Positions 49,236-57,473 of a stretch of 64,000 bases of DNA are shown piece by piece (the first letter of the stretch is position 1; each line of letters opens with the position of its first letter). Both the position numbers and the translations under genes were made by a program. The notes beneath the pieces are model-generated. The model was not told the DNA's origin. It made no database searches and was given only the letters and a program-made list of their open reading frames with translations. Location of the stretch: assembly GCA_017849585.1 (NCBI GenBank), contig JAFIGT010000010.1:120276-184275 (forward strand), given 5' to 3'. Source of the stretch: Verrucomicrobium sp. (GTDB lineage Bacteria > Verrucomicrobiota > Verrucomicrobiia > Methylacidiphilales > UBA1321).

Positions 49236-51278
49236 CTAATACGCCACAACCGTCATGTTCGGGGGCAGGGTGGAGAAACCCACGCCGCCGACGGTATTGC
49301 CGGTGGTAAAATTGACGTAGCCCGGGATGGCTGCGGTTCCCATGTTGATGCTGGAATTGAGGCCGTAGCGGGACTTGAACGTGTAATTGGTGGCGGAGCT
49401 GAAATCGACGTTGGTGAACGTGATAGTATACGCCTGCATCGAGACGCTGTTGAAGTTGTACAGCGTATTGAAATTGACCGAGGACATATGAATTTCATCC
49501 GTGGCACCCGTTCCCCCGCTAAAGGTGGCCGTGCCGGTGCTCGGTGCCGTGGAGGAGAAGCTGGAGGTGTTGACGGTGATGTTCCGTCCCGTGACGTTCA
49601 AATTATTGGCGGCGGTGAAGGTGCCGTTGCTGAGGTTGACCGATCCGACCACGGCCAGTTTGATGTTGTTGGCGGTGATGTTGGTGGTGGCCACGGTGGC
49701 GTTGTTTTTGCCGGAGATGCTGAACTCGTCAGCGGTAATCGAGCTGGTACCGAAGAGGAAGGCGTCGCCACCGGAACCGCCGGTGATGCGCACGCTCTGC
49801 GTGGCGGAATTAAACACGAAGGAGGAAAGGGTCAGCGTGCCCTGCACATCGATGCCGAGGCCAACCGTGCCGGATGGGCCGGAGGTATTGTAGGTGCCGC
49901 CAATGAGTTCCATGTCCCCAGCGGATTCCAGTTGAATGGCATGCAGGCTGCCGACGGCCTGGCCGGTAAAGGTATTGCTGACGAGTGAGAGTTTGCCGCC
50001 GCCCTCGTTCTCGATGCGGAGTTGGCCGCCGGTGTTGGTGAAGCTTTTGCCGGAGATGACCCAGGTGGACGCGCTATGCGCCACCAGCGATGCCTCGCGC
50101 GCGTCGAAGCTGTAGCTGGTGCCCATCAGGCTGAGATCGCCCTGACTGCGGATGGTTACTTCGCCGGGGAAATAACCGATATCGAGATTGCCGACGATGC
50201 TGATCGATTCCTTGCCATAGAAGGCAAACGTGTCGGCATCGGTGTAGGCGCTCAGGTCGATGGGCAGACCCGTGGCAAAGTTGAGATTCTTGGCGGCGTA
50301 GACCCAGGTTGTTTTGGGCAGGCCATTCTTGTTGCTCGTATCACCGACCGCCTCGAGACCGCGCTTCAGCGCATCGGCTGTGGAGAAGTAGACGGTTTGT
50401 TGCTCGTCGAACAGGGTGGAGGAAATGGTGGAATTGACGGTGACGGCGGTCTTGAATTTCGCAATCGCCGCCGCGTCCTGATCCTGGGCCAGCGTCTGCA
50501 TCGCGGTCTGGATCAGATTCGGATCGACCAGTTGCACTTCATTGCCCACTACGCTGCCGATCATCAGACCCGTGTCGGCCTTGTCGCCATTGGCGATTTG
50601 CACATCCTGCACCTGGATTGCCTGCTGTACTTTTTCTTGGGCGGGAAGTTCATTGTTGAATCCCTGCAGTAGGTTCGATCCCTCGGTTTGTTTGCTCAAC
50701 CGGAATTCGAACACCTGCGGCGCGCGGGTCATGCCGGGCGTGATGAAGGTCATCTGGCCCGCTTTCAAAACGAAGTCGCGCCCATTCGGCAGGGTCGCCT
50801 TGGCTTTGCCCTCGATCACGAGCAGCTTGAATCCGCCGTTGCTGGTGGTCGAGACGATGATCGTCGTGCCGAGGACGGAGGCCGTGGCCGCTGCGGTCTG
50901 GATGGTACCGCCCCCGCGCCCGGTGGGGGAGTTGAAGAGGACGCTGCCTTGTTGCAGGTTGATGCCGCGCCCCTCGGGCTTAAAGGAGAAGATAGTGTTG
51001 GCTCCGACGCGGGTGACGGTTTGGTCCGCGGCGGTGAGTTCCGCGCGGGAGCTGATCCCGGTGCGGATGATGTCAGGCGTGACGAACGCCGTGTCCACAA
51101 CGGCTTGACGACCGTTTTGTCCCTGCGCATTGGTCACCATGACCGAGTTCACGACCTGGGTAAATTTTGCCTCACGCAGATCGAGTGCGGCAACCGGTGG
51201 AAGGTGGCCCAGCATTGTCCCGGCCACGACGAGCCACGACAGATAACGAGGGGACGCTAAAAGCATGATCTGTTTCAT
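49236..51278 (-). CDS. Large FecR-domain surface protein, second long paralogue
   Basis: About 680 residues from the ATG at 51278 (MKQIMLLASPRYLS; ATG 51284 is also possible), with a hydrophobic signal segment (YLSWLVVAGTMLGHLPPVAA). The FecR domain shares a long uninterrupted stretch with the neighbour at 46130-48661, from AELTAADQTVTRVGANT through SVLGTTIIV. A helical linker and a beta-rich C-terminus with NYNFNSVSMQAYTITFTNVD-type repeats follow, again close to the neighbour (NNFNSVSMQAYTINLTNVD). The two are clear duplicates that have diverged in the middle. Export is expected; no anchor is seen. Confidence 0.85.
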   Translation of the reverse strand: MKQIMLLASPRYLSWLVVAGTMLGHLPPVAALDLREAKFTQVVNSVMVTNAQGQNGRQAVVDTAFVTPDIIRTGISSRAELTAADQTVTRVGANTIFSFKPEGRGINLQQGSVLFNSPTGRGGGTIQTAAATASVLGTTIIVSTTSNGGFKLLVIEGKAKATLPNGRDFVLKAGQMTFITPGMTRAPQVFEFRLSKQTEGSNLLQGFNNELPAQEKVQQAIQVQDVQIANGDKADTGLMIGSVVGNEVQLVDPNLIQTAMQTLAQDQDAAAIAKFKTAVTVNSTISSTLFDEQQTVYFSTADALKRGLEAVGDTSNKNGLPKTTWVYAAKNLNFATGLPIDLSAYTDADTFAFYGKESISIVGNLDIGYFPGEVTIRSQGDLSLMGTSYSFDAREASLVAHSASTWVISGKSFTNTGGQLRIENEGGGKLSLVSNTFTGQAVGSLHAIQLESAGDMELIGGTYNTSGPSGTVGLGIDVQGTLTLSSFVFNSATQSVRITGGSGGDAFLFGTSSITADEFSISGKNNATVATTNITANNIKLAVVGSVNLSNGTFTAANNLNVTGRNITVNTSSFSSTAPSTGTATFSGGTGATDEIHMSSVNFNTLYNFNSVSMQAYTITFTNVDFSSATNYTFKSRYGLNSSINMGTAAIPGYVNFTTGNTVGGVGFSTLPPNMTVVAY

Positions 51279-51418
51279 CGGCATATTTTGATGGGAGCTG
51301 ATGGGGAGGTTACTGAGTGGACTTGCCAATGAAACGAAGGAATTTTCATGAGATTGCATTATTTCGATATCTTAATGACCGTATTAGTTGCGCTATAGCG
51401 ACCATGATTTCGCTCCCC

Positions 51419-52384
51419 ATGAAATGCCGACCACGTTACATTCGGCCCGTGTCTAAATTACTTTTGCCTCTGGCATTCATGGCGTGGTTTCTGACGGGGA
51501 TGAATTTTCTGGAAGCGGCGCCGCAGCCCGCGTTACGGCTTTGGGAGGGAGATGCTCCCGGCGCGCTCGGTACGGAGGAGAAGGATATTCCCACGATCAC
51601 CCCGGTATTGCCGGAAGCAGGCAAGGCGAACGGTACCGCAATGGTGGTTTGTCCGGGGGGCGGTTACTCCCGGCTTTCGGGGCATGAGGGGATCGCCTAT
51701 GCGGAGTATTTCGCCAAGCAGGGCGTGACCTGCTTTGTGCTGAAGTACCGCGTGGCCTCGGATAAATATCGGCATCCGAGCATGATGCTCGACGCGGCGC
51801 GCGCCTTGCGCACCGTTCGCGCCAAGGCCGCCACGTGGGGGGTGGACCCGAACCGGATTGGCATCATCGGCAGCAGCGCGGGCGGTCATCTCGCTTCCAC
51901 GATGATGACGCATTTCGACGCCGGGAAGCCGGACGATGTGGACCCCATCGAGCGCGTCAGTTCGCGACCCGACTACGGGATTCTCTGCTACGCGGTGATT
52001 TCCTTTCAGGAAGCTTTCGGCCACATCGGTTCGCGCAATAACAATCTCGGCGCGAATCCGGATCGCGCGCTGGTCGATCTCTTTTCGAATGAAACGCAGG
52101 TGACGGCGCAGACGCCGCCCGCCTTCATCTGGAGCACGCTTGAGGACAAGGTGGTGAATCCGCAGAATTCCCTCGCGTTCGCGGCGGCGTGTCAGGCAAA
52201 GGGCGTGCCTTACGACTTACACTTGTACCAAAAGAGCGTCCACGGCATCGGCTTGTCCTCGGGCAAAAATGGAGTCGCGCCGGGCGATGTACATCCGTGG
52301 GCGAAGGATGTGGTTTTCTGGATGCAGCAAAACGGATGGCTGCCGACGACGGCGTCAGTGCCCCTGCCAGTAACGACCCCGTAA
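51419..52384 (+). CDS. Secreted alpha/beta hydrolase, acetyl-xylan-esterase-like
   Basis: About 321 residues; candidate starts are ATG 51404, ATG 51419 and GTG 51449, all giving a signal peptide (KLLLPLAFMAWFLTG) ending near EAA. The mature enzyme has the oxyanion block VVCPGGGYSRLSGHEG, nucleophile elbow GIIGSSAGGHLAS and a C-terminal Asp-His pair (STLEDKVV, KSVHGIGLSSG). This is the esterase/lipase group seen with GH enzymes, such as acetyl esterases that deacetylate xylan or sugar esters. It is divergent from the FecR gene and overlaps the convergent membrane-protein gene by 30 bases. Confidence 0.85.
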   Translation: MKCRPRYIRPVSKLLLPLAFMAWFLTGMNFLEAAPQPALRLWEGDAPGALGTEEKDIPTITPVLPEAGKANGTAMVVCPGGGYSRLSGHEGIAYAEYFAKQGVTCFVLKYRVASDKYRHPSMMLDAARALRTVRAKAATWGVDPNRIGIIGSSAGGHLASTMMTHFDAGKPDDVDPIERVSSRPDYGILCYAVISFQEAFGHIGSRNNNLGANPDRALVDLFSNETQVTAQTPPAFIWSTLEDKVVNPQNSLAFAAACQAKGVPYDLHLYQKSVHGIGLSSGKNGVAPGDVHPWAKDVVFWMQQNGWLPTTASVPLPVTTP

Positions 52385-52774
52385 ATCTTCGACCGGGGCT
52401 TCGCCGCGAAAATAGGCGTTGGCCTGCGGACGAAACAGGAAGAAGAGGGCCAAGACAAAACCGATCAATCCGGGCCAATCGATCCGGAGTGGCGCGGTGG
52501 AACCCAGGATCGTCCCCTGCAGGGCCAGACCCTGCGCAAGATAGACGAATCGCGCCAGATTGAGTCCATGGAGCAGGAGCGCCCCGCACAAAGCGGTCAC
52601 GCCAAGACCGGTGAAGAGTACCAGATATTGCGTGGAGACGGGCAGCGTGGTTTGCGCCAGCAGGGTGGCTTTGCCGCTTTGACGACCCAGGTCGATCAAA
52701 ATGAATTGAACCACCGCGCTCACAATGAGCAGCCAAGAAATCACGCTGACGGAAGTGGGTTGGGACGGCTTCAT
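52355..52774 (-). CDS. Small four-helix membrane protein
   Basis: A 139-residue protein with four predicted transmembrane helices (VISWLLIVSAVVQFILI, YLVLFTGLGVTALCGALLL, LARFVYLAQGLALQGTIL and GLIGFVLALFFLFRP) and a hydrophilic tail ending GRYWQGH. I do not recognise a defined family; such proteins are often annotated as unknown integral membrane proteins. It overlaps the 3' end of the esterase gene by 30 bases. The ATG at 52774 is the natural start. Confidence 0.7.
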   Translation of the reverse strand: MKPSQPTSVSVISWLLIVSAVVQFILIDLGRQSGKATLLAQTTLPVSTQYLVLFTGLGVTALCGALLLHGLNLARFVYLAQGLALQGTILGSTAPLRIDWPGLIGFVLALFFLFRPQANAYFRGEAPVEDLRGRYWQGH

Positions 52775-52940
52775 TTTTCGAACATCTCTACTTACTTAAG
52801 TCTCTTGAATTAAATGAGTTCCATTATCGAGTCGTTACAGTGCTCGACGAATGGCTTTTTGTAAATTGCAAAAACCGCTGCGGATTGGTTTTGGCTACCC
52901 GGCTAGACAAAGCGAAAGAGATCAGTATGCTGATTCGACC

Positions 52941-53861
52941 ATGGATACTGTGACCGCTGCCTCTTTCGCCCCGGCCCCTTCGGAGGCGCAACCGATTCCC
53001 CTGAACGGTCGCAAACCGTCCTGGCTGCGCGCGAAGATTCCAGGCGGCATCACCTACAAGGCGACAGACGACATCGTGCGCGAACACAAGCTGCACACCG
53101 TCTGCGAAAGCGCCCAATGCCCCAACCTCGGCGAATGCTGGGCGCGCAAGACGGCGACGATCATGATCCTCGGCAACATCTGCACGCGCAGTTGCGGCTT
53201 TTGCGCGGTGAACACGGGACGCCCCACCGAGCTGGATCTGGAAGAACCGGCGCGCGTGGCGGAAGCGATCCGGCTCATGGGCCTGCGTCACGCGGTCATC
53301 ACCTCCGTCTGCCGCGATGAACTCAGCGATGGCGGTGCCGGAATCTGGGCGGAAACGATTCGCCAAACCCGCGCGGCGTGTCCCTCGACCGGCATCGAGG
53401 TGCTCATCCCCGATTTCAAGGGCCACTGGCAGGATCTGGAAACCGTCCTCGCCGCGAAGCCGGACATTCTCAATCACAACGTCGAAACCGTTCCGCGCCT
53501 CCACAAGGAAGTGCGTCCGCAGGCGAAGTACGAGCGTTCGCTGGAACTCCTCCAGCGCGCCAAGGCGGCCGGATTCGTCACCAAGTCGGGCCTCATGCTC
53601 GGCCTCGGCGAAGAGCTGAAGGAAATCGAAGCGACCCTGCGCGATCTCGCGGCCATCAAGCTCGACGTCCTCACGCTCGGCCAATACTTGCGGCCCTCGA
53701 TGCAGCATCTGGAAATCAAGCGCTGGGTCACGCCCGATGAATTCGCTTACTGGAAGAAGTTCGGCCTCGAGATCGGCTTCAAGGTCGTCGAGTCCGGCCC
53801 GCTTGTGCGCAGTTCCTACCACGCGGACGAACAGTCCGGCGGCTTGGTACCGAAGAACTGA
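52941..53861 (+). CDS. lipA: Lipoyl synthase
   Basis: About 306 residues from the ATG at 52941, a radical-SAM enzyme that inserts sulfur into octanoyl groups to make lipoate. Auxiliary-cluster cysteines C55, C60 and C66 lie in TVCESAQCPNLGECW, and radical-SAM cysteines C81, C85 and C88 in ICTRSCGFCAV. LNHNVETVPRL and the C-terminal VRSSYHADEQ are typical. An extension upstream to 52851 adds low-similarity residues and is less likely. In place of the common VDRDDL the protein has VCRDEL, a minor variation. Confidence 0.95.
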   Translation: MDTVTAASFAPAPSEAQPIPLNGRKPSWLRAKIPGGITYKATDDIVREHKLHTVCESAQCPNLGECWARKTATIMILGNICTRSCGFCAVNTGRPTELDLEEPARVAEAIRLMGLRHAVITSVCRDELSDGGAGIWAETIRQTRAACPSTGIEVLIPDFKGHWQDLETVLAAKPDILNHNVETVPRLHKEVRPQAKYERSLELLQRAKAAGFVTKSGLMLGLGEELKEIEATLRDLAAIKLDVLTLGQYLRPSMQHLEIKRWVTPDEFAYWKKFGLEIGFKVVESGPLVRSSYHADEQSGGLVPKN

Positions 53862-53922
53862 TGTTGCGTCGCGTTGGAACTTTCTCATTTTCACGCCGTG
53901 ACAACTCTCTACACTGCCCACA

Positions 53923-55320
53923 GTGGTCCATCCGTTTGTCTTCCGTACTCTTACGATTAGCTTCCTGATGCTCTCCTTATTCTGGCCGCAACGGGCAAAG
54001 GGGGAGGAACGGTTGCACGACCATATCCTGGTCTTTATTCCGGCTTACGAAGGGTGTGCGCTGTACGATCCCGGTCTCGCGAAGGAAGACGATGACGCGC
54101 CGTGCGTGTGGGGTTCGCTCGATGCGATCCGACGTCAGGATCTCTACTTCGGCCTGCGCATGCCAAATAAACTGGTCGCGCGCACGATGCTCAAGGCTGG
54201 GCCGATGGATATCTACGGTCGTTTTGTCGAGCAGATGACGCGGCGTCAACCGCGCCAGCGCGCGTTCTTTCCCTACCAGCGCGACAAGGATTTCTTTCTC
54301 TTTGCGTACGACTGGCGGCAGGACATCGGCACGGTCACGGCTCCGGCGTTGCAATACAAGCTCGAGGAATATGCGCGCACCTATTCACTCGCGGGTGGTG
54401 GCGCGACGGGAGTGCCGCCGAAATTCGTCTTCATCACGCACAGCATGGGCGGCCTCGTCGTGCGCACGATGTTGAGTCAAAATCCGCGACTGGCCGAACA
54501 CGTCGAACGGCTTTTTCTCATCGGCACGCCCAATCTCGGCTCGGTGAAGGCGATCCAGACGCTTCTCGTCGGACCCGGCGGTCTGCGGGAAAATCCGGTC
54601 GATTTCCCCGCCTCGCTCCTGCGTTGGTTGCCGAGCGATGTCGATCCGCTCGCCACGAAGCTCGTCGCGATCACGCGGCCGAGTCTTTACGAATTGCTCC
54701 CGTTGCGCGATCCGAACTGGACCCGCATCGATGCGGAGGGGCATTCCATTCGCGTCTCGCTCGATGACATGCTCACCATCGGCACGTGGAAACATTACTG
54801 GCCCAGCGCTGCCGCCGAGAAAGCGAAATTCCTCGACCCGTGGTTCACCCGCTTCGCCAAGGGGCCGGACGAACCGGTCGAACCGAAAAAATGGGAATTC
54901 TGTCAGGACAACAACTACGTCGAATTGCAAAACATCCTCGCCCTGGTCCGTGAGTGGCGCTTGCAACTCGGCACTCTCGGCTACACCGACAAGCTGCTCA
55001 CGCGCCCCGGACAGCCGTCACGTTTGCGCCTGCTGGCCAGTCGCGGCGAACGCACTCCCACGGGAATTATTTCCGAGGGCGAAGGCGATGCGACGAAGAC
55101 GCGGTTCCTCTTTGAGGGCGATGGCGATGGCACGGTGACGTTTGAATCGGCGGTGGAAGATCTCGATGATACCCGCGCGATGGTGGTGAAAAACGTGCCG
55201 CACGGCAAACTCATGGTTCACCCGGACGTCACCGATTATCTCGTCGACGAACTCGCGGAACTGATCCCGCCCCCGGCGCTGCGTCCCACCGCACCCGACA
55301 CCCGCGCGACGATTCCGTAG
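53923..55320 (+). CDS. Secreted LCAT-like alpha/beta hydrolase
   Basis: A 465-residue protein starting with GTG at 53923 and a signal peptide (LTISFLMLSLFW). The nucleophile elbow is ITHSMGGLVVRTML, embedded in a lecithin-cholesterol-acyltransferase/PGAP1-like fold: FFPYQRDKDFFLFAYDWRQDI precedes it and DGDGTVTFESA holds the likely catalytic Asp, with a His in VPHGKLMVHPDV. It may be a phospholipase or acyltransferase acting outside the cytoplasm. The gene follows lipA by ~60 bases but is functionally unrelated. An internal ATG at 53968 is an alternative start. Confidence 0.82.
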   Translation: MVHPFVFRTLTISFLMLSLFWPQRAKGEERLHDHILVFIPAYEGCALYDPGLAKEDDDAPCVWGSLDAIRRQDLYFGLRMPNKLVARTMLKAGPMDIYGRFVEQMTRRQPRQRAFFPYQRDKDFFLFAYDWRQDIGTVTAPALQYKLEEYARTYSLAGGGATGVPPKFVFITHSMGGLVVRTMLSQNPRLAEHVERLFLIGTPNLGSVKAIQTLLVGPGGLRENPVDFPASLLRWLPSDVDPLATKLVAITRPSLYELLPLRDPNWTRIDAEGHSIRVSLDDMLTIGTWKHYWPSAAAEKAKFLDPWFTRFAKGPDEPVEPKKWEFCQDNNYVELQNILALVREWRLQLGTLGYTDKLLTRPGQPSRLRLLASRGERTPTGIISEGEGDATKTRFLFEGDGDGTVTFESAVEDLDDTRAMVVKNVPHGKLMVHPDVTDYLVDELAELIPPPALRPTAPDTRATIP

Positions 55321-55355
55321 GAGAAAGTGCGGTGGATTACGCCGATGGAGTCAGG

Positions 55356-56258
55356 TCAGATCGCCATCCTGCGGCGGCGGGCGGCGAAACCCAGCGCCAT
55401 CACGCTTGAAACGAGCAACGCCAGGGAGTTCGGCTCCGGCACGACGTCGAGGGAACGGAGATTTTCAATCGCCAGTCCGGAGAGAACACCCGACGCGTCG
55501 GTGGCACTGCCATAGAGGCGGACATTATCCATCAGACCATCGAACGGACGTTGATTGGACACCGTTTGGTTACCCAAGACGAGGGAGACCGTGGGATTAT
55601 TCAGGACGTCGCCGGGCAGGCTCGTCGTGGTGGCGGTGCTGGCCAAAGCGGAATTGGTCGACGTGGTGCCGACATACAGGCTGATGTTATTGGAAGCGAG
55701 CGAGGAATCGTAGGTAACGGCGTAGAATACCCATGTATTGGTCAGCGCCAGAGTGGAGTTAACGGCGAACGACGTTTGGACGCCGTTGATGGTCAGATTG
55801 AGCTGATTCGTTCCCGACATCCAGAGCGTGATCCCTTTGCCCGTCATGACGCTGCCGTCATCGAAGAGCCGCGCATTGCCGCCGGTGGTGGCCGCGTTAT
55901 ACCAGCCGGTGAGCGTGAAGGATTTCAGCGTGCCGAGGCCACCCGTGGCCGTGACGGCGGCCGGGCCGGTGAAACCGCTGCCTTGTCCCGTGGCGCTTGT
56001 CAGGTTCAAGGCCTTGTCTCCCGCCTGACCGGAAACGCCGGACCCTGCGGCGCCATGCAGGTCGGTCGCTGTCGTGAAATCGCTGGCCACGAGATTCGCA
56101 TTCTGGGTGCTGAGCGTGCCGGCATTCGCCGTGGTCGTGCCGCTGTCATTGAATTTGTATTCCAGTAACAATGTCTGCGCCTGCAGCGGCAGGCGCAGCG
56201 CCAGTAGGGCGAGAATACTGGTGGCGAACATCCAGCGGAAGGGTGTGGTGGCTTTCAT
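55356..56258 (-). CDS. LamG-type protein with PEP-CTERM sorting signal
   Basis: A 300-residue protein: signal peptide (MFATSILALLALRLPLQAQ), a LamG/concanavalin-like beta-sandwich (LKSFTLTGWYNAAT, LWMSGTNQLNLTING, FDGLMDNVRLYGSA) and a C-terminal PEP-CTERM region with VPEP, a hydrophobic stretch (LALLVSSVMALGFA) and AARRRR. PEP-CTERM proteins are processed by an exosortase and often delivered to the surface or exopolysaccharide matrix. No exosortase gene is in the window. An inverted repeat lies just upstream of the start (56275-56291). Confidence 0.88.
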   Translation of the reverse strand: MKATTPFRWMFATSILALLALRLPLQAQTLLLEYKFNDSGTTTANAGTLSTQNANLVASDFTTATDLHGAAGSGVSGQAGDKALNLTSATGQGSGFTGPAAVTATGGLGTLKSFTLTGWYNAATTGGNARLFDDGSVMTGKGITLWMSGTNQLNLTINGVQTSFAVNSTLALTNTWVFYAVTYDSSLASNNISLYVGTTSTNSALASTATTTSLPGDVLNNPTVSLVLGNQTVSNQRPFDGLMDNVRLYGSATDASGVLSGLAIENLRSLDVVPEPNSLALLVSSVMALGFAARRRRMAI

Positions 56259-56274
56259 AGGGGGGTATTTTAGT

Positions 56275-56291
56275 GTTAATATTATATTAAC
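56275..56291. promoter_or_regulatory. Inverted repeat upstream of the PEP-CTERM gene
   Basis: GTTAAT, five bases (ATTAT), ATTAAC: a perfect 6-bp-arm inverted repeat 17-33 bases before the start codon of the minus-strand PEP-CTERM gene. It is a good candidate operator in the spacer shared with the IclR-family gene. Confidence 0.4.
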
Positions 56292-56412
56292 GTTTTATAA
56301 TCAGGGGGTTGCGTGCAACTTTTGATTTCTAAGCCACAAATACGCCTTTAAAGGGCTAAGTCAATGTTTTTGCAAAGAAAAAGCTCGCCTTTTCTCATGA
56401 ATAATGCGTTCA

Positions 56413-56433
56413 TATTTTAGTAACAGTAAAATA
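56413..56433. promoter_or_regulatory. Inverted repeat just before the IclR gene
   Basis: TATTTTA, seven bases (GTAACAG), TAAAATA: a perfect inverted repeat ending five bases before the IclR start codon at 56439. Its position suits autoregulation by IclR or overlap with the promoter. IclR sites are usually imperfect palindromes of about this size. Confidence 0.45.
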
Positions 56434-56438
56434 CCCTT

Positions 56439-57272
56439 ATGCGTCAACGCGTTCTCACTCTCGAAAAAAGCATCGCCCTCCTCGAGGCCGTCTTTGCGGC
56501 TCCAGGTGGTATTGGCACCCGGCCGCTCGCCAAGCTGCTCGATGAAAACATCGCCACGGTTCACAACATCTCCATGACCCTCTGTGATCTGAAGTACTTG
56601 CAGCAGGATGCGAAGACCAAGGTCTTCTACCCCGGCTTGCGCCTCATGGTCTTCAGTCGGCATCCCACCTACCGGCGGTCACTGCTCCAGACCGGGGCGC
56701 CGATCATCGATGCCGTGGCGGAGCAGATCAACGAAAGCACGTTGCTTGCGGTGATTGACGGCGGTCGTGTGATCAATCTCAAGTACTCCCCCGGTCGTCA
56801 GGCTCTGCGTGCGCACGAATCGGATGATATGAGCGACCACGCCTACGCCACGGCTGTCGGCAAGGTGCTGCTCGCCTCGTTGACCGAGCCCGAGCTGGAT
56901 GATTACCTGAAGCGCGTCTCTCTCAAGCGGCTCACTGAAAATACGGTCCGCGACGGTGCCGCGCTCAAGGCGGAGCTGGCCCAAGTCCGCAAGCAGCGTT
57001 ACGCGCGCACAGTCGACGAATTCTGCGAAGGACTCAGCGCCCTGGCGGTGCCGGTCTACGATCTCTGGGGGAATATCCTCGCCGGGATCGGTTGCAGCGC
57101 GCCAACCGTGCGGTTGCAAAAAACGGCGCAAGTGAAGCTCACGCTGGCCGCCCTGCAGCGTGCGGCGTCGGATCTGGAAAAAGCGTGGGGCGAGGCGCTG
57201 CACAACACCTTTCAGGCAGGCGGAGCTCCGCGGCAGGGAGCGGTATCGGCGCTCTTACGGTCCGAGACGTAA
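56439..57272 (+). CDS. IclR-family transcriptional regulator
   Basis: A 277-residue protein with the N-terminal winged helix-turn-helix (residues ~5-65: TLEKSIALLEAVF, LAKLLDENIATVHNISMTL) and the C-terminal IclR effector domain with the conserved AYATAVGKVLLASLTEPELDD and DEFCEGLSALAVPVYD blocks. It senses a small molecule, often an acid or aromatic, and controls catabolic genes. It is divergent from the LamG PEP-CTERM gene with ~180 bases between them, and both sides have inverted repeats. Its regulon is not evident. The HTH recognition helix (IATVHNISMTL) departs from common IclR forms. Confidence 0.92.
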   Translation: MRQRVLTLEKSIALLEAVFAAPGGIGTRPLAKLLDENIATVHNISMTLCDLKYLQQDAKTKVFYPGLRLMVFSRHPTYRRSLLQTGAPIIDAVAEQINESTLLAVIDGGRVINLKYSPGRQALRAHESDDMSDHAYATAVGKVLLASLTEPELDDYLKRVSLKRLTENTVRDGAALKAELAQVRKQRYARTVDEFCEGLSALAVPVYDLWGNILAGIGCSAPTVRLQKTAQVKLTLAALQRAASDLEKAWGEALHNTFQAGGAPRQGAVSALLRSET

Positions 57273-57435
57273 GGGCTCCTCGCGGACGAGGTTAAAACAC
57301 GGTGGTGGCGATGTGGGCTCGACTAAGCGGACGAGGGGAGTTTATTCTATTCCTAACATCGGAGATTTCGTTTGCGAATGATAAACAATAGTTGAGTTGA
57401 CTTCGAATAAAAGAAGCTTAAGATGTAATCATTCA

Positions 57436-57453
57436 AATAGCGTGTATGCTATT
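57436..57453. promoter_or_regulatory. Inverted repeat upstream of the second PEP-CTERM gene
   Basis: AATAGC, six bases (GTGTAT), GCTATT: a perfect inverted repeat 21 bases upstream of the ATG at 57474. AGGAG (57461-57465) lies between it and the start as the ribosome site. It may be an operator for this gene. Confidence 0.4.
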
Positions 57454-57473
57454 GATAAATAGGAGATCTACAT

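Noticed and set aside
45291..51278. Classical FecI-FecR iron-signalling locus
   Set aside because: No ECF sigma gene or TonB receptor is nearby, and the proteins have export signals instead of a cytoplasmic anti-sigma domain.
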